Shown here: piece by piece, positions 7,164 to 16,261 of the stretch
Position numbering within the stretch: the first letter of the stretch is position 1
Layout: each line of letters starts with the position of its first letter
Assembly (NCBI GenBank): GCA_900299425.1
Contig: OMJU01000059.1
Coordinates: 1 to 32,214, forward strand
Direction: 5' to 3'
DNA from: Candidatus Rokuibacteriota bacterium
GTDB lineage: Bacteria > Bacteroidota > Bacteroidia > Flavobacteriales > Flavobacteriaceae
Length of the DNA: 32,214 nucleotides
Made by a program: the position numbers and the translations under genes
Notes under the pieces: generated by a model
The model's input: only the letters and a program-made list of their open reading frames with translations
What the model was told of the DNA's origin: nothing
Database searches by the model: none

Positions 7164-9197
7164 CTAAATCAGCCCGTTATATTTTCTGATGAACCACTCT
7201 AAAGCACTTGTCAAAATTAATAAAGCTAGAGCGTAATACCATCGAATGAAGTCTAGATTTTTGATTTCGACTCGCTCGCGCGGTAAAAACTCTTTTTGAC
7301 TTTTTAAAAATTCTTTGAATTCACCCATTTGACTTAAATCTTGTAAGTCAACGTGATTATAAGCGGCCCATGCTTTCATCGGCTGAATTTTTGCATAGCC
7401 CTGCCCTATCTCACTGTCAATTGGTGCTATTTCAAATTGACCGCTTTTTTGATAATCTGTACCCAAAACACTAACCGTAAAATCATAAACCCCTGGGGCT
7501 AGGTCTGACAAACTTAATTTATATTGTTTTGTGTCGGCCATAAGGGGTCGTATAATGACTTTTTTACTTTGCTGATGCGTCATTCGCAATTCAATATTGG
7601 CAGTCAAATCTACAGCATCCGTTTTATCGAGGTATTGCACGTAAAACTCTGCCTGGGCGCGCTGGGAGTAGATGTTTTTATAATCTAGCCTTAGGACACT
7701 TTTCTCTTGGCGCTTACTGACGTATTTGGCAAGAATTCCTAAAAAAGCATCGAAAGACTCATGTGATTTTGACAGCCTGAAGGCCTCCATCCTCCAACGC
7801 CAAAAATTGATACCGTCCCAAACAACCCAGCGGACATCATTTACTTCAAGAAACCCCAGCATAAGGCTATTGTGAGGCTGATTTTGAATCGTAGGAGTTA
7901 GCAAGACCTCATGTGGTATTTCAATGCTAATTTGGCCGATATCTGAGACTAGTGGTGGCATCTCACTCCATTGACTCAAAGGGCTTTTGAATAAAGAAAA
8001 GTCCTTGTTGACTTGCGCAAACAAAGCATCGCTCACACCGATTTGGTCTTTTTTTATTGCGGGTTGAATTTTGGTAATTTCAGACCACTGAGTTTGGGGT
8101 CCGGATATGACCCATACATTGATGCGTTCTTGGGCAATTTTAGCCAGCAACTCAGAGAAATTATTGCTGGGTTGATACACAATTACCGCATCGATATCCT
8201 CTAAAAGCTCCATTGCGCCTTCGGGGCTTGTCTGGATTACCTCAGTGCGGTCGTCTGCCAATAGTCCTCGAGTTAAAGCACCAATGTCTGGATGGCTATG
8301 ATCAGAAACTAACAAAATCCGTCTCTGCTCATCTACAGCCTCTACGTTCAAGGACACCGCATTGTTGTTCACAATTTGCTCCCCAGGCAGTGACTTCAGA
8401 ACCCAAGTAAAAGTTTGACTCCCTACAACATCAGTAATGAGCTGGGACTGTATCAATTGACTGCTTGTACCAAAGGGAAAATTAACATCGACTGACTTTA
8501 CTTTTACACCCTTTTGATAGGCCTCGAGCTGCGTTTTAATCATTTCAGAGGAACCAGATCGATTGACCAATAATTCAACCTCAAATGCCTGGCCCTTGCG
8601 CACAATGGGGTTAGCAGTAACGCGCTGAATGTAAAGGTCTTCAGGCCAAATTGTATCTCCTAAAATTACAGGATAGATCGTGCGATTATCTGATTTGTAA
8701 TAATTATAGGCAGGACCGATGGTCTGTTGTCCGTCAGTAACAACAATTATTGGCCCTTGAGACTGACCTAAAATACGATCGAGATTTTTAATTGCACCAC
8801 CGATATTGGACTCAGACTCGTCAAAGCCCAGTTTATACAAAGGACGTGTATCTGGGCCAAAACCATACCAATTCACCTTAAACTTGCTGTTCAAGTCTTG
8901 GTCATTTTTCCACTGATTGTAAAAGCTAACCACAGCCGAGCTGTCCTTTATAGATCTCGATTGATCCAATAAAATACTGAGCTCGGGAAACTCCAAAGTA
9001 ACCGATTTTTGTTTGATTTGCGGATTTAACAACAAAATACAAATCAGAGCCAAAGAAGCAGTCCTTAAGGCGATCAGCAGCACCTTAATCCATCTTTTGG
9101 GAAAATTTGCTTTGGCATAGAGTAGAAACGACAAAACCAATGATAAGGGGACCAAAATGATCAACCACAGCCATTGATTTTGTATAAATGGTTCCAT
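7164..9197 (-). CDS. Membrane-anchored VWA-like domain protein
   Basis: A 677-residue protein with two N-terminal transmembrane helices (about residues 9-28 and 37-57) followed by a von Willebrand A-like domain (about 70-190). Its DQSRS at 78-82 fits the MIDAS DxSxS metal site, and VVTDGQQT fits the second MIDAS strand. Beta-rich, Ig-like regions follow, and a C-terminal helix (roughly 652-668) anchors the end (WYYALALLILTSALEWF). The layout resembles the BatA/aerotolerance-related proteins of Bacteroidota, but I recognise the architecture rather than a named family. Most of the chain should lie in the periplasm. It starts 23 bases after fabG stops and is probably co-transcribed with it. The biological role is unknown. 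Confidence 0.75.
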   Translation of the reverse strand: MEPFIQNQWLWLIILVPLSLVLSFLLYAKANFPKRWIKVLLIALRTASLALICILLLNPQIKQKSVTLEFPELSILLDQSRSIKDSSAVVSFYNQWKNDQDLNSKFKVNWYGFGPDTRPLYKLGFDESESNIGGAIKNLDRILGQSQGPIIVVTDGQQTIGPAYNYYKSDNRTIYPVILGDTIWPEDLYIQRVTANPIVRKGQAFEVELLVNRSGSSEMIKTQLEAYQKGVKVKSVDVNFPFGTSSQLIQSQLITDVVGSQTFTWVLKSLPGEQIVNNNAVSLNVEAVDEQRRILLVSDHSHPDIGALTRGLLADDRTEVIQTSPEGAMELLEDIDAVIVYQPSNNFSELLAKIAQERINVWVISGPQTQWSEITKIQPAIKKDQIGVSDALFAQVNKDFSLFKSPLSQWSEMPPLVSDIGQISIEIPHEVLLTPTIQNQPHNSLMLGFLEVNDVRWVVWDGINFWRWRMEAFRLSKSHESFDAFLGILAKYVSKRQEKSVLRLDYKNIYSQRAQAEFYVQYLDKTDAVDLTANIELRMTHQQSKKVIIRPLMADTKQYKLSLSDLAPGVYDFTVSVLGTDYQKSGQFEIAPIDSEIGQGYAKIQPMKAWAAYNHVDLQDLSQMGEFKEFLKSQKEFLPRERVEIKNLDFIRWYYALALLILTSALEWFIRKYNGLI

Positions 9198-9220
9198 GTG
9201 AAGGACCCGTTAAGGTCGGT

Positions 9221-9967
9221 TTAGGTGTACATACCTCCGTCTACATGTATGACTTGACCCGTCACGTATGCCGAAAGATCACTGGCCAAATACAAACAAG
9301 TATTGGCGATATCCTCAGGGGTCCCTCCTCTTTTGAGCGGAATTCCATCACGCCAAGATTGTACCGTGGCCTCATCGAGTTTCTGAGTCATTTCGGTCTC
9401 GATAAATCCGGGAGCAATAACATTACAACGGATATTTCTTGAGCCTAGCTCCAGGGCTACTGATTTCGAAAATCCTATAATGCCCGCCTTGGACGCGGCA
9501 TAATTGGTTTGACCGGCATTTCCTTGAACCCCGACAATCGAGCTCATATTGATGATGCTACCGTGACGTTGTTTGAGCATAGAACGCTGAACAGCTTTGG
9601 TCATATTGAACACAGACTTGAGGTTTACTTCGATCACACGATCAAAATCCTCCTCACTGATGCGCATCAACAAGTTATCTTTTGTGATTCCAGCATTGTT
9701 TATCAGAATATCAACACTGCCAAAGTCCTCTAAAACTTGAGCCACTAAAGACTCTGCCTGATCAAATTTTGCAGCATCACTTTGGTAGGCCTTAACCTTA
9801 ACACCGTCTTTAGAAAGTGACTCTGCCATAGTGTTAGCCGCCTCGGCAGACGAATTATAGGTAAAAGCAACATGCGCACCATGAGCGGCAAAAACTTCTA
9901 CAATGCCCTTACCGATACCTCGGCTTCCTCCCGTAATTAGAGCAACTTTGTTTTCGAGTAATTTCAT
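9221..9967 (-). CDS. fabG: 3-oxoacyl-[acyl-carrier-protein] reductase
   Basis: A short-chain dehydrogenase that reduces 3-oxoacyl-ACP with NADPH in fatty acid elongation. The 248-residue protein shows TGGSRGIG (12-19) for cofactor binding, NNAG at 90-93, and the catalytic residues Asn118, Ser143, Tyr156 and Lys160 (YAASK). The C-terminal half has the VIAPGFIETEMT stretch typical of FabG. Length matches the family. It lies between sucD upstream (79-base gap) and the VWA-like gene downstream. It supplies 3-hydroxyacyl-ACP, the acyl donor used by LpxA and LpxD encoded further upstream, so its position fits a lipid synthesis neighbourhood. Confidence 0.93.
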   Translation of the reverse strand: MKLLENKVALITGGSRGIGKGIVEVFAAHGAHVAFTYNSSAEAANTMAESLSKDGVKVKAYQSDAAKFDQAESLVAQVLEDFGSVDILINNAGITKDNLLMRISEEDFDRVIEVNLKSVFNMTKAVQRSMLKQRHGSIINMSSIVGVQGNAGQTNYAASKAGIIGFSKSVALELGSRNIRCNVIAPGFIETEMTQKLDEATVQSWRDGIPLKRGGTPEDIANTCLYLASDLSAYVTGQVIHVDGGMYT

Positions 9968-10046
9968 TTTTAATCTGGTTTAGCTGTTGAATATACTGAT
10001 TTTAATGGATTCAGGTCGGTTTGTGATCTGAATACAATAACCCGGC

Positions 10047-10919
10047 TTATTTAAGTAATTCTGCGACTCTCTTGCCGATTTCAGCCGGAGAATCCACCAC
10101 GTGAATGCCACAAGAACGCATGATTTTCTTTTTGGCTTGGGCCGTGTCGTCACTTCCGCCTACAATTGCACCGGCATGACCCATCGTACGTCCTGCAGGA
10201 GCCGTTTCACCGGCAATAAAACCAACTACTGGTTTAGTGCTGCCACTAGCTGCATACCAATGCGCTGCATCAGCCTCTAACTGACCGCCAATTTCTCCAA
10301 TCATCACAACAGCATGGGTTTCTGGATCATTAATGAGCAATGATAGTGCTTCTTTTGTCGTGGTACCAATAATGGGATCCCCTCCTATTCCGATGGCTGT
10401 GGTCACTCCTAAGCCTTGGCGTACGACCTGATCTGCAGCCTCATAAGTCAAGGTTCCTGATTTTGAGACGATACCGACAGGTCCTTTTTTAAAGACAAAA
10501 CCGGGCATGATCCCCACTTTGGCCTCCTCAGGGGTAATGACTCCTGGACAGTTCGGACCGATCAAACGACAATCGCGATCTTTGATATAATCTGCGGCTT
10601 TAATCATGTCAGCCACTGGAATGCCCTCAGTGATGGTAATGATGACCTTGATTCCCGCTTCGGCTGCTTCCATGATAGCGTCGGCAGCAAAAGCCGGCGG
10701 AACAAAAATAATACTGGTGTCTGCACCGACTTTGGCAACGGCCTCGGCAACTGTATTAAAAACTGGGCGATCCAAATGAGTTTGACCACCTTTTCCTGGA
10801 GTTACACCGCCGACTACATTAGTTCCGTATTCGATCATTTGACTGGCGTGAAAAGTTCCTTCACTCCCTGTAAATCCTTGAACAATAATTTTTGAATTTT
10901 TATTTACCAGTACACTCAT
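10047..10919 (-). CDS. sucD: Succinyl-CoA synthetase alpha subunit
   Basis: With SucC it interconverts succinyl-CoA and succinate with ATP or GTP formation in the citric acid cycle. The 290-residue protein has the CoA-binding Rossmann domain ([11 protein letters not shown], 15-25), [11 protein letters not shown] (35-45), the GPNCPG motif (121-126), and the phosphorylated His248 in GRTMGHAGA. Length is normal. The beta-subunit gene sucC is not adjacent, which is common in Flavobacteriia. A -7 element lies directly upstream, and a possible terminator separates it from the NTF2-like gene, so it probably starts its own transcript. Confidence 0.95.
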   Translation of the reverse strand: MSVLVNKNSKIIVQGFTGSEGTFHASQMIEYGTNVVGGVTPGKGGQTHLDRPVFNTVAEAVAKVGADTSIIFVPPAFAADAIMEAAEAGIKVIITITEGIPVADMIKAADYIKDRDCRLIGPNCPGVITPEEAKVGIMPGFVFKKGPVGIVSKSGTLTYEAADQVVRQGLGVTTAIGIGGDPIIGTTTKEALSLLINDPETHAVVMIGEIGGQLEADAAHWYAASGSTKPVVGFIAGETAPAGRTMGHAGAIVGGSDDTAQAKKKIMRSCGIHVVDSPAEIGKRVAELLK

Positions 10920-10953
10920 GGCGTGTGTATATTTTTGATGGGTTAATGAGCGG

Positions 10954-10961
10954 CAAAATTA
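10954..10961 (-). promoter_or_regulatory. -7 element of the sucD promoter
   Basis: On the minus strand TAATTTTG matches TAnnTTTG, about 35 bases before the sucD ATG (10919). No TTG is seen at the expected -33 distance. Confidence 0.45.
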
Positions 10962-11008
10962 AACTTTTGCCCTCGTTTAAAAAAAGAAATAATTGCTTCT
11001 TTGGCAAT

Positions 11009-11041
11009 AAAAAACGGGAACAACCCTCATGAAACGGGTTG
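11009..11041 (-). terminator. Possible terminator after the NTF2-like gene
   Basis: On the minus strand a 6-bp stem CAACCC/GGGTTG (11041-11036 with 11026-11021) with a 9-base loop containing the stop codon is followed by TTCCCG and a run of six T. An alternative GGG/CCC stem overlaps the same bases. The stem is short, so this is a modest call. Confidence 0.35.
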
Positions 11042-11416
11042 CCAATCGGGTGCACTTGCGGGTTGACTCATCATATGCCCTTTAACGATGATTCCGTCAG
11101 ATACCTCCCAAAATGTGTTGAAATGGGAAATTGCTAATTCCTCATCCGGATTTTCTATGGTTCTTGCAAAATAAGTACAACGCACCGCTACGGTATTGCC
11201 CTCCTTCACCAGGTGATGCAGCACCACCCTGAGGTCGTAATAAGTCTTGTTTATTTCTTTGAAAAATGCATCGAGTTGATCAAACCCCATGACTACCTTA
11301 CCATGACTGCTAAACCATGTTAGCTCAAGATTTGGATGAAAAAACCTAGAGACTACATTTGCATCTTCAACAACATGAGCATTATAAAATGCTCTGACCA
11401 GCTTTTTTGGTCCCAT
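11027..11416 (-). CDS. NTF2/SnoaL-like fold protein
   Basis: A 129-residue soluble protein. The helical N-terminus (LVRAFYNAHVVEDANVVSRFFHPN), the strand pattern around LELTWF..GKVVMGFDQL, and the C-terminal strands (ISHFNTFWEVSDGIIVKGHM) are those of the NTF2-like superfamily, SnoaL-type subgroup. Members act as small-molecule isomerases or hydrolases, or as binding proteins, so function cannot be assigned. Its ATG overlaps the stop codon of the lpxD paralogue by one base (TAATG), which implies co-transcription and translational coupling. I do not recall an NTF2 gene at this place in the usual flavobacterial lpxD2-sucD order, so it may be a lineage-specific insertion. Confidence 0.75.
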   Translation of the reverse strand: MGPKKLVRAFYNAHVVEDANVVSRFFHPNLELTWFSSHGKVVMGFDQLDAFFKEINKTYYDLRVVLHHLVKEGNTVAVRCTYFARTIENPDEELAISHFNTFWEVSDGIIVKGHMMSQPASAPDWQPVS

Positions 11417-12351
11417 TACTTATTTTTTAATTGTTCAACTACCTCTGGCAACTGACGAAGCGCTGCCAATTCTTTATATTTTTTTCTAAACTCCTCTGCT
11501 GGCGTACCAAAATAGGATTTACCTCCCTCGAGTGATTTACTTACACCACTCTGGGCCGAAATAATCGATCCAGAACCTATGGTAATGGCACTGGTAATTC
11601 CCGCCTGGCCCCATATCGTTACACCATCTTCTATTACGACACATCCAGCTACGCCCACTTGGGATGCGATCAAACAATCACGACCGATAATCGTATCGTG
11701 GCCCACATGGACTTGATTGTCAATTTTTGCTCCTTTTTTAAGGGTTGTATCACCGCTAACCCCTTTATCAATGGTGCAGGCGGCACCGATATGCACGTCG
11801 TCTTCAATAACGACACGACCGCTACTCTTTAGAGGGTCGTAACCCTCTGGGCGTTTTTTATAATAAAACGCATCAGCGCCTAAAATACTGCCCGAGTGGA
11901 TTACAACACGATCACCAATAACCGTGTGATCGTAAATCACCACATTAGCATGAATCAGGCAGTCCTTACCGATAGTGACATTGTTACCGATAAAACAGCC
12001 CGGCTGAATAAGGGTGTTATCGCCTATTAGCGCAGTCTGCGCAATCATGGCTGTAGCGGGCACAAATGGTCTAAAATGATCCTTGAGTTTGTTGAAGTCC
12101 CGAAAGGGGTCATCAGAAATCAATAAGGCCTTTCCCTGTGGACAATCGACCTCTTTATTGATCAGTATTATGGTAGCCGCAGAATTTAAGGCTTTGTCAT
12201 AATACTTAGGATGATCCACAAAAACGATATCACCTGGAGTGACAACATGTATTTCGTTAAACCCTTCTACAGGGAAATCCTCCGATCCAACATAATGACA
12301 ATCAAGTAGTTGGGCGATAAATTTAAGCGTGTGGGGTTGTGGTAATTTCAC
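11416..12351 (-). CDS. LpxD-like acyltransferase paralogue
   Basis: A 311-residue protein of the UDP-3-O-acylglucosamine N-acyltransferase family. An N-terminal uridine-binding-like domain (about 1-98) is followed by a left-handed beta helix of hexapeptide repeats (about 100-285). His218 in DNQVHVGHDT lies where LpxD has its catalytic His. The substrate-site stretch reads GADAFYYKK instead of the GADGFGF of the true LpxD in this window, so acyl or sugar preference may differ. It begins with GTG (12351); no suitable ATG precedes it. A terminator lies between efp and this gene, so it is not simply the last gene of the lpx operon. Flavobacteria commonly carry this second copy after efp; its role is unsettled. 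Confidence 0.85.
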   Translation of the reverse strand: MKLPQPHTLKFIAQLLDCHYVGSEDFPVEGFNEIHVVTPGDIVFVDHPKYYDKALNSAATIILINKEVDCPQGKALLISDDPFRDFNKLKDHFRPFVPATAMIAQTALIGDNTLIQPGCFIGNNVTIGKDCLIHANVVIYDHTVIGDRVVIHSGSILGADAFYYKKRPEGYDPLKSSGRVVIEDDVHIGAACTIDKGVSGDTTLKKGAKIDNQVHVGHDTIIGRDCLIASQVGVAGCVVIEDGVTIWGQAGITSAITIGSGSIISAQSGVSKSLEGGKSYFGTPAEEFRKKYKELAALRQLPEVVEQLKNK

Positions 12352-12373
12352 AGCAATTATTTCACACTAAAAT

Positions 12374-12411
12374 AAAAAAAATCCCGCCTTAGCCTGAGCA
12401 AAAACGGGATT
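12374..12411 (-). terminator. Intrinsic terminator after efp
   Basis: Read on the minus strand, AATCCCG (12411-12405) pairs with CGGGATT (12386-12380) across an 18-base loop and is followed directly by a run of T. It lies 20 bases after the efp stop codon and ends the lpxD-lpxC/fabZ-lpxA-efp transcript. Confidence 0.65.
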
Positions 12412-12431
12412 AATTTAAACGCATTTAAGGA

Positions 12432-12998
12432 TTAGTCCTTCATACGCTCTTGATATTGCCCTTTATCGGTATCTATCTTTATTTTATCTCCTTCATTGAT
12501 AAATAAGGGCACATTAACACGAGCACCGGTTTCAACGGTGGCCGGTTTTGTGGCATTAGTTGCGGTATTTCCCTTTACTCCAGGCTCTGTCTCAATAACC
12601 GTTAAGATAACATGAGCCGGCATTTCAACCGACAGTGGCATTTGATCTTCTGAATTAATGATCACCGTAACCACTTCTCCTTCTTTTATCAGATCTGGTC
12701 GGTCCAAAGCGCTTTCAGGAAGCTGAATTTGGGTATAGTCTTCGGTATTCATAAAATGGTAAGTCTCCCCTTCATTGTACAAATACTGAAATTTATGAGT
12801 TTCTACTCGGACGTCGTCGATTTTATGGCCAGCAGAAAATGTATTGTCTATAACTTTTCCTGTGGTAACACTTTTGAGTTTTGTGCGCACAAAGGCTGGG
12901 CCTTTGCCTGGCTTAACATGCAAAAATTCAATGATTTTGTAAATGTCATGATTGAATTTAATACACAGTCCTTTTCTAATGTCTGAAGTGTTTGCCAT
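12432..12998 (-). CDS. efp: Elongation factor P
   Basis: EF-P binds the ribosome between the P and E sites and relieves stalling at proline runs. The 188-residue protein has the KOW-like N-terminal domain with the tip loop KPGKGPA, in which Lys32 occupies the position of the modified Lys in other species. Two OB-fold domains follow, ending in the family signature region (GVKGNTA.....PATVETGARVNVPLFI). Length is normal. It begins 12 bases after lpxA stops and is probably the last gene of the lpx operon. No lysine-modifying enzyme gene (epmA, epmB) is seen nearby. Confidence 0.95.
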   Translation of the reverse strand: MANTSDIRKGLCIKFNHDIYKIIEFLHVKPGKGPAFVRTKLKSVTTGKVIDNTFSAGHKIDDVRVETHKFQYLYNEGETYHFMNTEDYTQIQLPESALDRPDLIKEGEVVTVIINSEDQMPLSVEMPAHVILTVIETEPGVKGNTATNATKPATVETGARVNVPLFINEGDKIKIDTDKGQYQERMKD

Positions 12999-13010
12999 AA
13001 GATTTGAAAA

Positions 13011-13793
13011 TTAATTTTGAAAATACCCTTTCATGATACCACGTTTTGAATCTTTGATGAATTGTAAAATTTCATCGCGCTCTGGTGTGGCCTCTAGCTC
13101 TGCTTCTATTATTTGCGCTGCCTGGGTATTGTTATAGTTTTTTTGATATAAAATGCGATAAATACTTTGAATCTCACGGATTTGATCTGAGTTATATCCC
13201 CGTCTTCTTAAGCCCACAGAGTTAATCCCAACATAGGAAAGTGGCTCTCGGGCAGCCTTAACATAGGGTGGTACATCTTTACGGACCAAAGACCCCCCTG
13301 TAACAAAGGCATGATTGCCTATCATACAAAACTGATGCACTGCAGTCATTCCTGCTAAAACGACGTAATCCCCGACATTGATGTGACCCGCCAAAGTGCT
13401 ATTGTTAGAAAAAATACAGTTATTCCCCACAATACAATCGTGAGCAATATGGCAATAAGCCATGATCAAGCAATTATCACCCACTACAGTTTTGCCCCGG
13501 TCAATTGTCCCACGGTTAATGGTAACATACTCACGAATTGTGGTGTTGTCGCCAATTTCGGCTGTAGTTTCTTCTCCTTTAAATTTTAAATCCTGTGGGA
13601 TGGCTGAGATTACTGATCCTGGGAAAATATTACAATTTTTACCGATTCGCGCGCCCTCCATTATGGTTACATTTGAACCAATCCAAGTTCCTTCTCCGAT
13701 AACAACATTATTGTGAATCGTTGTAAAAGGTTCGATTACAACGTTTTTTGCGATTTTCGCTCCAGGGTGAACGTAAGCCAGTGGTTGATTCAT
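13011..13793 (-). CDS. lpxA: UDP-N-acetylglucosamine O-acyltransferase
   Basis: Transfers a 3-hydroxyacyl chain from ACP to the 3-position of UDP-GlcNAc, the first step of lipid A synthesis. The 260-residue protein is a left-handed beta helix built of hexapeptide repeats (about 1-185) with a helical C-terminal domain. The catalytic His is His118 in YCHIAHDC, matching His125 of the E. coli enzyme. The conserved REYVTINRGT and GLRRRGY stretches are present. Length is normal. It starts three bases after the lpxC/fabZ stop codon, so the two are co-transcribed and probably translationally coupled. Confidence 0.95.
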   Translation of the reverse strand: MNQPLAYVHPGAKIAKNVVIEPFTTIHNNVVIGEGTWIGSNVTIMEGARIGKNCNIFPGSVISAIPQDLKFKGEETTAEIGDNTTIREYVTINRGTIDRGKTVVGDNCLIMAYCHIAHDCIVGNNCIFSNNSTLAGHINVGDYVVLAGMTAVHQFCMIGNHAFVTGGSLVRKDVPPYVKAAREPLSYVGINSVGLRRRGYNSDQIREIQSIYRILYQKNYNNTQAAQIIEAELEATPERDEILQFIKDSKRGIMKGYFQN

Positions 13794-13796
13794 ATG

Positions 13797-15197
13797 TTAT
13801 TTGGTTTTAACAATTTGGGCCATGAGTTCTGCCTCTGTAACCATGCGATCATTCGCATAAGCTTTTCCAGCCATATGAACTATCCCGCGTCGAATTGGGG
13901 TAATAAGATCAAGTGTAAATACAAGTGTATCGCCTGGGTTGACTTGATGTTTGAACTTTACGTTATCGATCTTCATAAAGAAAGTCAAATAATTTTCAGG
14001 ATCCGGCACAGTACTCAAGGCCAAAATACCTCCGGTTTGGGCCATGGCTTCCACAATCAAAACCCCTGGCATTACCGGTGCACCAGGAAAATGGCCGACG
14101 AAGAACGGCTCATTCATGGTGACATTTTTCAGTCCTACTACGCGATCGGAACTCAGTTCCAATATTTTGTCCACCAATAAAAACGGAGGGCGATGCGGCA
14201 ACATAGCCATGATTTGGTTCACCTCCTTTACAGGGGTTTTATGAACATCAAATTTTGGCACAGCGTGTCTCTTGCGATCCTTAATGATTTTACTGAGTTT
14301 TTTAGCAAACTGAGTGTTTACGTAATGTCCTGGTTTGTTGGCGATTACCTTTCCTCGAATACGGGTGCCGATCAGGGCTAAATCCCCTAAAACATCGAGT
14401 AATTTATGACGTGCTGCCTCATTTGGATGATGCAAGGTCAAATTATCTAGAATTCCATTTGGTTTAACAGATATCTTGTCCTTTTTAAAGGCTGCCCGTA
14501 ATTTATCCATGGTGCCTTCGGATAATTCCTTATCGACATAGACTATTGCATTATTCAAATCCCCGCCTTTAATAAGACCATGTTCAAGCAACATTTCTAT
14601 TTCATGAAGGAAACTAAAGGTTCTGGAGTTAGCAATCTCATCTTTAAAATCACTCAGAGTATTTAAAGTGGCGTTTTGAGTGCCCAAAATTTTAGTCCCA
14701 AAATCAACCATGGTGGTCACTTGATATTCCTTTGCAGGAAGTATGGTAAGTTCGCTTCCCGTTTCTTCATCCAAAAAAGAAATCACCTCATCTACCACAA
14801 ATTCCTCACGATCAGTATTTTGGATTACAATTCCCGCTTTTTCAATCGCCTCTACAAAGAACTTAGAAGAACCATCCATGATGGGGGGTTCAGGAGCATC
14901 TAACTCCAAAATACAGTTGTCAACCTCCATTCCCACCAAAGCGGCCAATACGTGTTCTGAGGTTTGAATTTTGACGCCCGCTTTCTCAAGGTTAGTGCCG
15001 CGCTGGGTATTGACGACATAATTCGCGTCAGCCTCAATTACTGGGGCATCTTCTAAATCTATTCGGATAAATTTATAGCCGAAGTTCTCGGGAGCAGGTT
15101 TTAGGGTAAGCGTAACGTTTTTTCCTGTATGTAAGCCAACGCCTGTTAGAGAAACTTCTGAGGCGATGGTTGTTTGTTTGCCATTACTGTTTGCCAT
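13797..15197 (-). CDS. lpxC/fabZ: Bifunctional LpxC deacetylase / FabZ dehydratase
   Basis: A natural fusion found in Bacteroidota. The LpxC part (about 1-310) is the zinc deacetylase of the committed step of lipid A synthesis, with zinc ligands His82, His264 and Asp268 ([10 protein letters not shown]) and catalytic His291 in NKPGHYV. The FabZ part (about 320-466) is the 3-hydroxyacyl-ACP dehydratase, with His335 in LPHRPPF, GHFPG and Glu383 in [12 protein letters not shown]. The two activities compete for 3-hydroxyacyl-ACP flux, so fusion fixes their ratio. The ATG at 15197 gives 466 residues, the usual length; an in-frame extension to 15317 would lie inside lpxD and has no domain content. 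The start overlaps the lpxD end by 14 bases. An ATG at 15200 directly before it is also possible. Confidence 0.95.
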   Translation of the reverse strand: MANSNGKQTTIASEVSLTGVGLHTGKNVTLTLKPAPENFGYKFIRIDLEDAPVIEADANYVVNTQRGTNLEKAGVKIQTSEHVLAALVGMEVDNCILELDAPEPPIMDGSSKFFVEAIEKAGIVIQNTDREEFVVDEVISFLDEETGSELTILPAKEYQVTTMVDFGTKILGTQNATLNTLSDFKDEIANSRTFSFLHEIEMLLEHGLIKGGDLNNAIVYVDKELSEGTMDKLRAAFKKDKISVKPNGILDNLTLHHPNEAARHKLLDVLGDLALIGTRIRGKVIANKPGHYVNTQFAKKLSKIIKDRKRHAVPKFDVHKTPVKEVNQIMAMLPHRPPFLLVDKILELSSDRVVGLKNVTMNEPFFVGHFPGAPVMPGVLIVEAMAQTGGILALSTVPDPENYLTFFMKIDNVKFKHQVNPGDTLVFTLDLITPIRRGIVHMAGKAYANDRMVTEAELMAQIVKTK

Positions 15198-16215
15198 CAT
15201 TGACTTGTTTTTCCAAAGCGTCAAACGCCCGGACAATTTTGGGTAAATTTTTGAAATGAACGTAGCTCTTACTGTATTCTCCATAATTAAAGGCAGGAGA
15301 ACCTTGAAGTACCTCATTGTCCTTAATGGAGCGCCCTATGCCACTTTGGGCTTGAATCTTTACATTATTCCCGATAGTGATATGTCCCACAATACCGACC
15401 TGGCCCCCAATCATACAATTTTCGCCAATTTTAGTCGAACCGGCAATGCCAGTTTGGGCAGCAATCACAGTATTTTTTCCGATTTCAACATTGTGCGCAA
15501 TTTGAATTTGATTGTCCAATTTCACTCCGCTGCGAATGATGGTTGACCCGAGTGTGGCACGATCAATTGTTGTGCCTGCACCGACATCTACGTTAGATTC
15601 AATAATCACGTTTCCAATCTGTGGTACCTTATCGTAGGTGCCTTGTTCGTTTGGTGAAAATCCAAAGCCATCAGCGCCGATGATAGCGCCACTGTGAATT
15701 ACAGTCGATGATCCTATTTGAGTTTCAGAATAAATCTTTGCCCCAGAGAAGATCACTACATTATCCTGGATATTGACGTTATCCCCAATGTATGCATTGG
15801 GATAAATTTTTACGTTATTGCCTATCACCGCGTTGTCGCCAATATAAGCAAAGGCGCCTATGTAACAATTCTCTCCATATCGGGCAGAATCTGAGATATA
15901 CACCGGTTGCTCCACACCCTGCTTATTCATTTTTACTTGGTTATAATAGGACAATAGCGTTGAAAAAGCACTATAGGCATCTTCTACTCTGATCAAAGTG
16001 GATTGAATACTTTGCTCCGCTTTAAAGTCCTGACTTACAATAACAATTGAAGCCTGGGTTGTGTAAATGAAATTGGTATACTTGGGATTTGCTAAAAACG
16101 TCAGACTGCCCTGGGTGCCCTCTTCTATCTTTGATAGACTAGAAACCGCTACATCTCCGTCACCATCGACTGTGCCGCTGAGTATTTCTGCAATTTGGTT
16201 GGCTGTAAATTCCAT
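15184..16215 (-). CDS. lpxD: UDP-3-O-acylglucosamine N-acyltransferase
   Basis: Adds the second 3-hydroxyacyl chain, at the 2-amino group, in lipid A synthesis. The 343-residue protein has the uridine-binding N-terminal domain ([12 protein letters not shown]), a long hexapeptide beta helix (about 105-310), and catalytic His241 in [19 protein letters not shown] and [12 protein letters not shown] are both typical of LpxD. The ATG at 16215 was chosen because it matches the usual LpxD start; an in-frame TTG at 16236 would fall within the promoter. It is the first gene of the lpxD-lpxC/fabZ-lpxA-efp operon. Confidence 0.95.
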   Translation of the reverse strand: MEFTANQIAEILSGTVDGDGDVAVSSLSKIEEGTQGSLTFLANPKYTNFIYTTQASIVIVSQDFKAEQSIQSTLIRVEDAYSAFSTLLSYYNQVKMNKQGVEQPVYISDSARYGENCYIGAFAYIGDNAVIGNNVKIYPNAYIGDNVNIQDNVVIFSGAKIYSETQIGSSTVIHSGAIIGADGFGFSPNEQGTYDKVPQIGNVIIESNVDVGAGTTIDRATLGSTIIRSGVKLDNQIQIAHNVEIGKNTVIAAQTGIAGSTKIGENCMIGGQVGIVGHITIGNNVKIQAQSGIGRSIKDNEVLQGSPAFNYGEYSKSYVHFKNLPKIVRAFDALEKQVNDGKQ

Positions 16216-16233
16216 CAAAATGGTATCAATGTG

Positions 16234-16261
16234 CAAATATAAAAAAAGCGTTTCTAATCAA
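16234..16261 (-). promoter_or_regulatory. Consensus promoter of the lpx-efp operon
   Basis: On the minus strand, TTG (16261-16259), a 17-base spacer and TATATTTG (16241-16234) match the flavobacterial TTG-N17-TAnnTTTG consensus exactly. The lpxD ATG (16215) follows with a leader of only about 10-15 bases. The -33 part lies within the last codons and stop of the upstream HD gene. Confidence 0.75.

Noticed and set aside
10009-10033. Inverted repeat ATTCAG/CTGAAT between sucD and fabG
   Set aside because: A six-base stem with a 13-base loop and no T-run is within chance expectation.
15198-15317. N-terminal extension of lpxC/fabZ starting at 15317
   Set aside because: It lies inside lpxD in another frame, shows no family similarity, and the ATG at 15197 gives the usual protein length.
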